From: Candidatus Tharpella sp.
Lineage (GTDB): Bacteria > Desulfobacterota > Anaeroferrophillalia > Anaeroferrophillales > Tharpellaceae
Direction: 5' to 3'
Assembly (NCBI GenBank): GCA_021163565.1
Contig: JAGGTT010000004.1
Location: 1 to 6,679 of the forward strand
DNA: 6,679 bases
The stretch's first letter is position 1. The number at the start of each line of letters is the position of its first letter. This document shows, in pieces, positions 6,000-6,679 of the stretch. Made by a program: the position numbers and the translations under genes. The notes under the pieces are model-generated. The model ran no database searches. It saw only the letters and a program-made list of their open reading frames with translations, and was not told the DNA's origin.

Positions 6000-6560
6000 A
6001 TGTTTAGCCGGATTATCAGTAGTCTGGAAGAGACGATTATTTGTCTCCTTCTGGCGGTTACGACCATCCTGGTTTTTGTCGAGGTTGTTTTGCGTTTCGG
6101 TTTTGGCATCGGGTTTATGTGGATTGAGGAGCTGACTTTGCATCTCTCCGCCTGGATGGTTCTTTTTGGGGCTTCTTATGGCATCAAGGTCGGTTCCCAT
6201 ATCGGGGTTGATACTTTTGTCAAGATGTTACCCCATAAATTGCATCGTCTGGTCAGCCTTGTTGCAGTTTGTTGTTGCCTGCTCTACTGCGGCCTTTTCA
6301 TCCAAGGGTCTTGGGTCTATCTCGAAAAAATCCATATGATTGGTATCGAAATGGAGGATCTGCCGATTCCTAAATGGATTGCCCACAGTATTCTAATGCT
6401 CGGGATGATCATGTTGGCCTGGCGTTTGTTGCAGCTTTTTTGGGAGATCTATACGGGTAAATCTGAAGGTTTTAAACTTGCGGATGAGGCTAAAGAGAGT
6501 ATGCACCTGGCGCAGGAGATGCCGGCCCAGACTTCTGTTGATAGAGGTGATGCGGTATGA
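6000..6560 (+). CDS. dctQ: TRAP transporter small membrane subunit DctQ
   Basis: DctQ is the small four-helix inner-membrane subunit that partners DctM in importing the substrate delivered by DctP. The 186 residues show four hydrophobic helices at about 13-33, 45-62, 84-104 and 127-147. Family marks are WIEELTLHLSAWMVLFGASYGIK (from W41) and GSHIGVD (65-71), the conserved link after helix 2, plus PIPKW (122-126) before helix 4. A run of three cysteines (91-93) lies in helix 3. A hydrophilic tail of about 36 residues follows helix 4, longer than in many DctQ proteins. GAGG at 5987-5990 lies nine bases before the ATG. The stop overlaps the dctM start as ATGA. It sits downstream of a terminator, so expression probably depends on read-through from dctP. 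Confidence 0.93.
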   Translation: MFSRIISSLEETIICLLLAVTTILVFVEVVLRFGFGIGFMWIEELTLHLSAWMVLFGASYGIKVGSHIGVDTFVKMLPHKLHRLVSLVAVCCCLLYCGLFIQGSWVYLEKIHMIGIEMEDLPIPKWIAHSILMLGMIMLAWRLLQLFWEIYTGKSEGFKLADEAKESMHLAQEMPAQTSVDRGDAV

Positions 6561-6679
6561 CCACTGCAGCTCTTTTCTTTATTCTTTTTCTCTGCCTGTT
6601 TGCCGGAATGCCGATCGCTTTAGCTCTGGGTCTTTCGAGTATCACGACTATTCTATTTTTTTCTGATACTTCACTGGCA
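6557..6679 (+). CDS. dctM: TRAP transporter large membrane subunit DctM, N-terminal part, cut by window edge
   Basis: Only the first 41 codons are present. The large subunit normally has about 425 residues and 12 membrane helices and forms the sodium-coupled transport channel. The fragment begins MTTAALFFILFLCLFAGMPIALALGLSS; the hydrophobic start and the G-MPIALALG motif are the standard N-terminus of DctM. The ATG at 6557 overlaps the dctQ TGA, with GAGGTG at 6545-6550 as a possible ribosome site inside dctQ. Gene order P-Q-M is the common TRAP layout. There is no stop codon before the window ends. Confidence 0.93.
   Translation, partial: MTTAALFFILFLCLFAGMPIALALGLSSITTILFFSDTSLA

Noticed and set aside
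5961..6200. Minus-strand open frame over the start of dctQ
   Set aside because: It is antisense to clear DctQ membrane helices and has a polar, compositionally odd product with no recognisable start signal.
6478..6666. Plus-strand open frame across the dctQ-dctM junction
   Set aside because: It is out of frame with both DctQ and DctM, each of which is supported by family motifs.

Overview
This window looks like ordinary chromosomal DNA from a Gram-negative proteobacterium. A deltaproteobacterial (Desulfobacterota/Desulfuromonadota-like) host is my best guess. That guess rests on the mix of molybdenum-cofactor genes, a tripartite (TRAP) dicarboxylate transporter and a Cache/PAS sensor kinase, on moderate GC and on tight ATGA gene overlaps. 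It is inference, not a taxonomic assignment. No mobile element, CRISPR array, tRNA or rRNA was seen.

Left part, all on the minus strand. Positions 1-491 hold the N-terminal 163 codons of a DEAD-box RNA helicase of the RhlB/RhlE type. It has a GTG start, and its 3' end runs off the window. Its upstream interval (492-663) holds a plausible sigma70 promoter and three compact GC-rich palindromes, suggesting a structured, regulated leader. Next comes a two-gene molybdenum cofactor unit read leftward, mobB (1269-1790) then mobA (664-1272), joined by a 4-base ATGA overlap. Both act late in making the guanine-dinucleotide form of molybdopterin.

Right part, all on the plus strand. After a divergent interval (1791-1951) there is a 714-residue membrane sensor kinase. 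Its periplasmic double-Cache domain carries the DctB-type dicarboxylate-sensor signature, and it continues with a PAS domain and a NarL-type (HisKA_3) kinase core. It overlaps by ATGA a NarL/LuxR-type response regulator (4093-4731). A 174-base interval with several inverted repeats follows. Then come dctP (periplasmic solute-binding protein), a strong intrinsic terminator, dctQ (small membrane subunit) and the start of dctM (large membrane subunit), which is cut by the window edge.

How the genes work together: the likely logic of the right half is a dicarboxylate-responsive (or related organic-acid) two-component system that controls the adjacent TRAP transporter. The sensor input resembles DctB, but the output is a NarL/LuxR-type regulator rather than the sigma54-dependent DctD. 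In line with this, no GG-N10-GC sigma54 element is visible ahead of dctP, and a 17-bp palindrome is present there instead. The terminator between dctP and dctQ probably makes binding protein more abundant than membrane subunits. I did not find a novel enzyme system. The points worth following up are the hybrid regulatory wiring and the unassigned palindromes.
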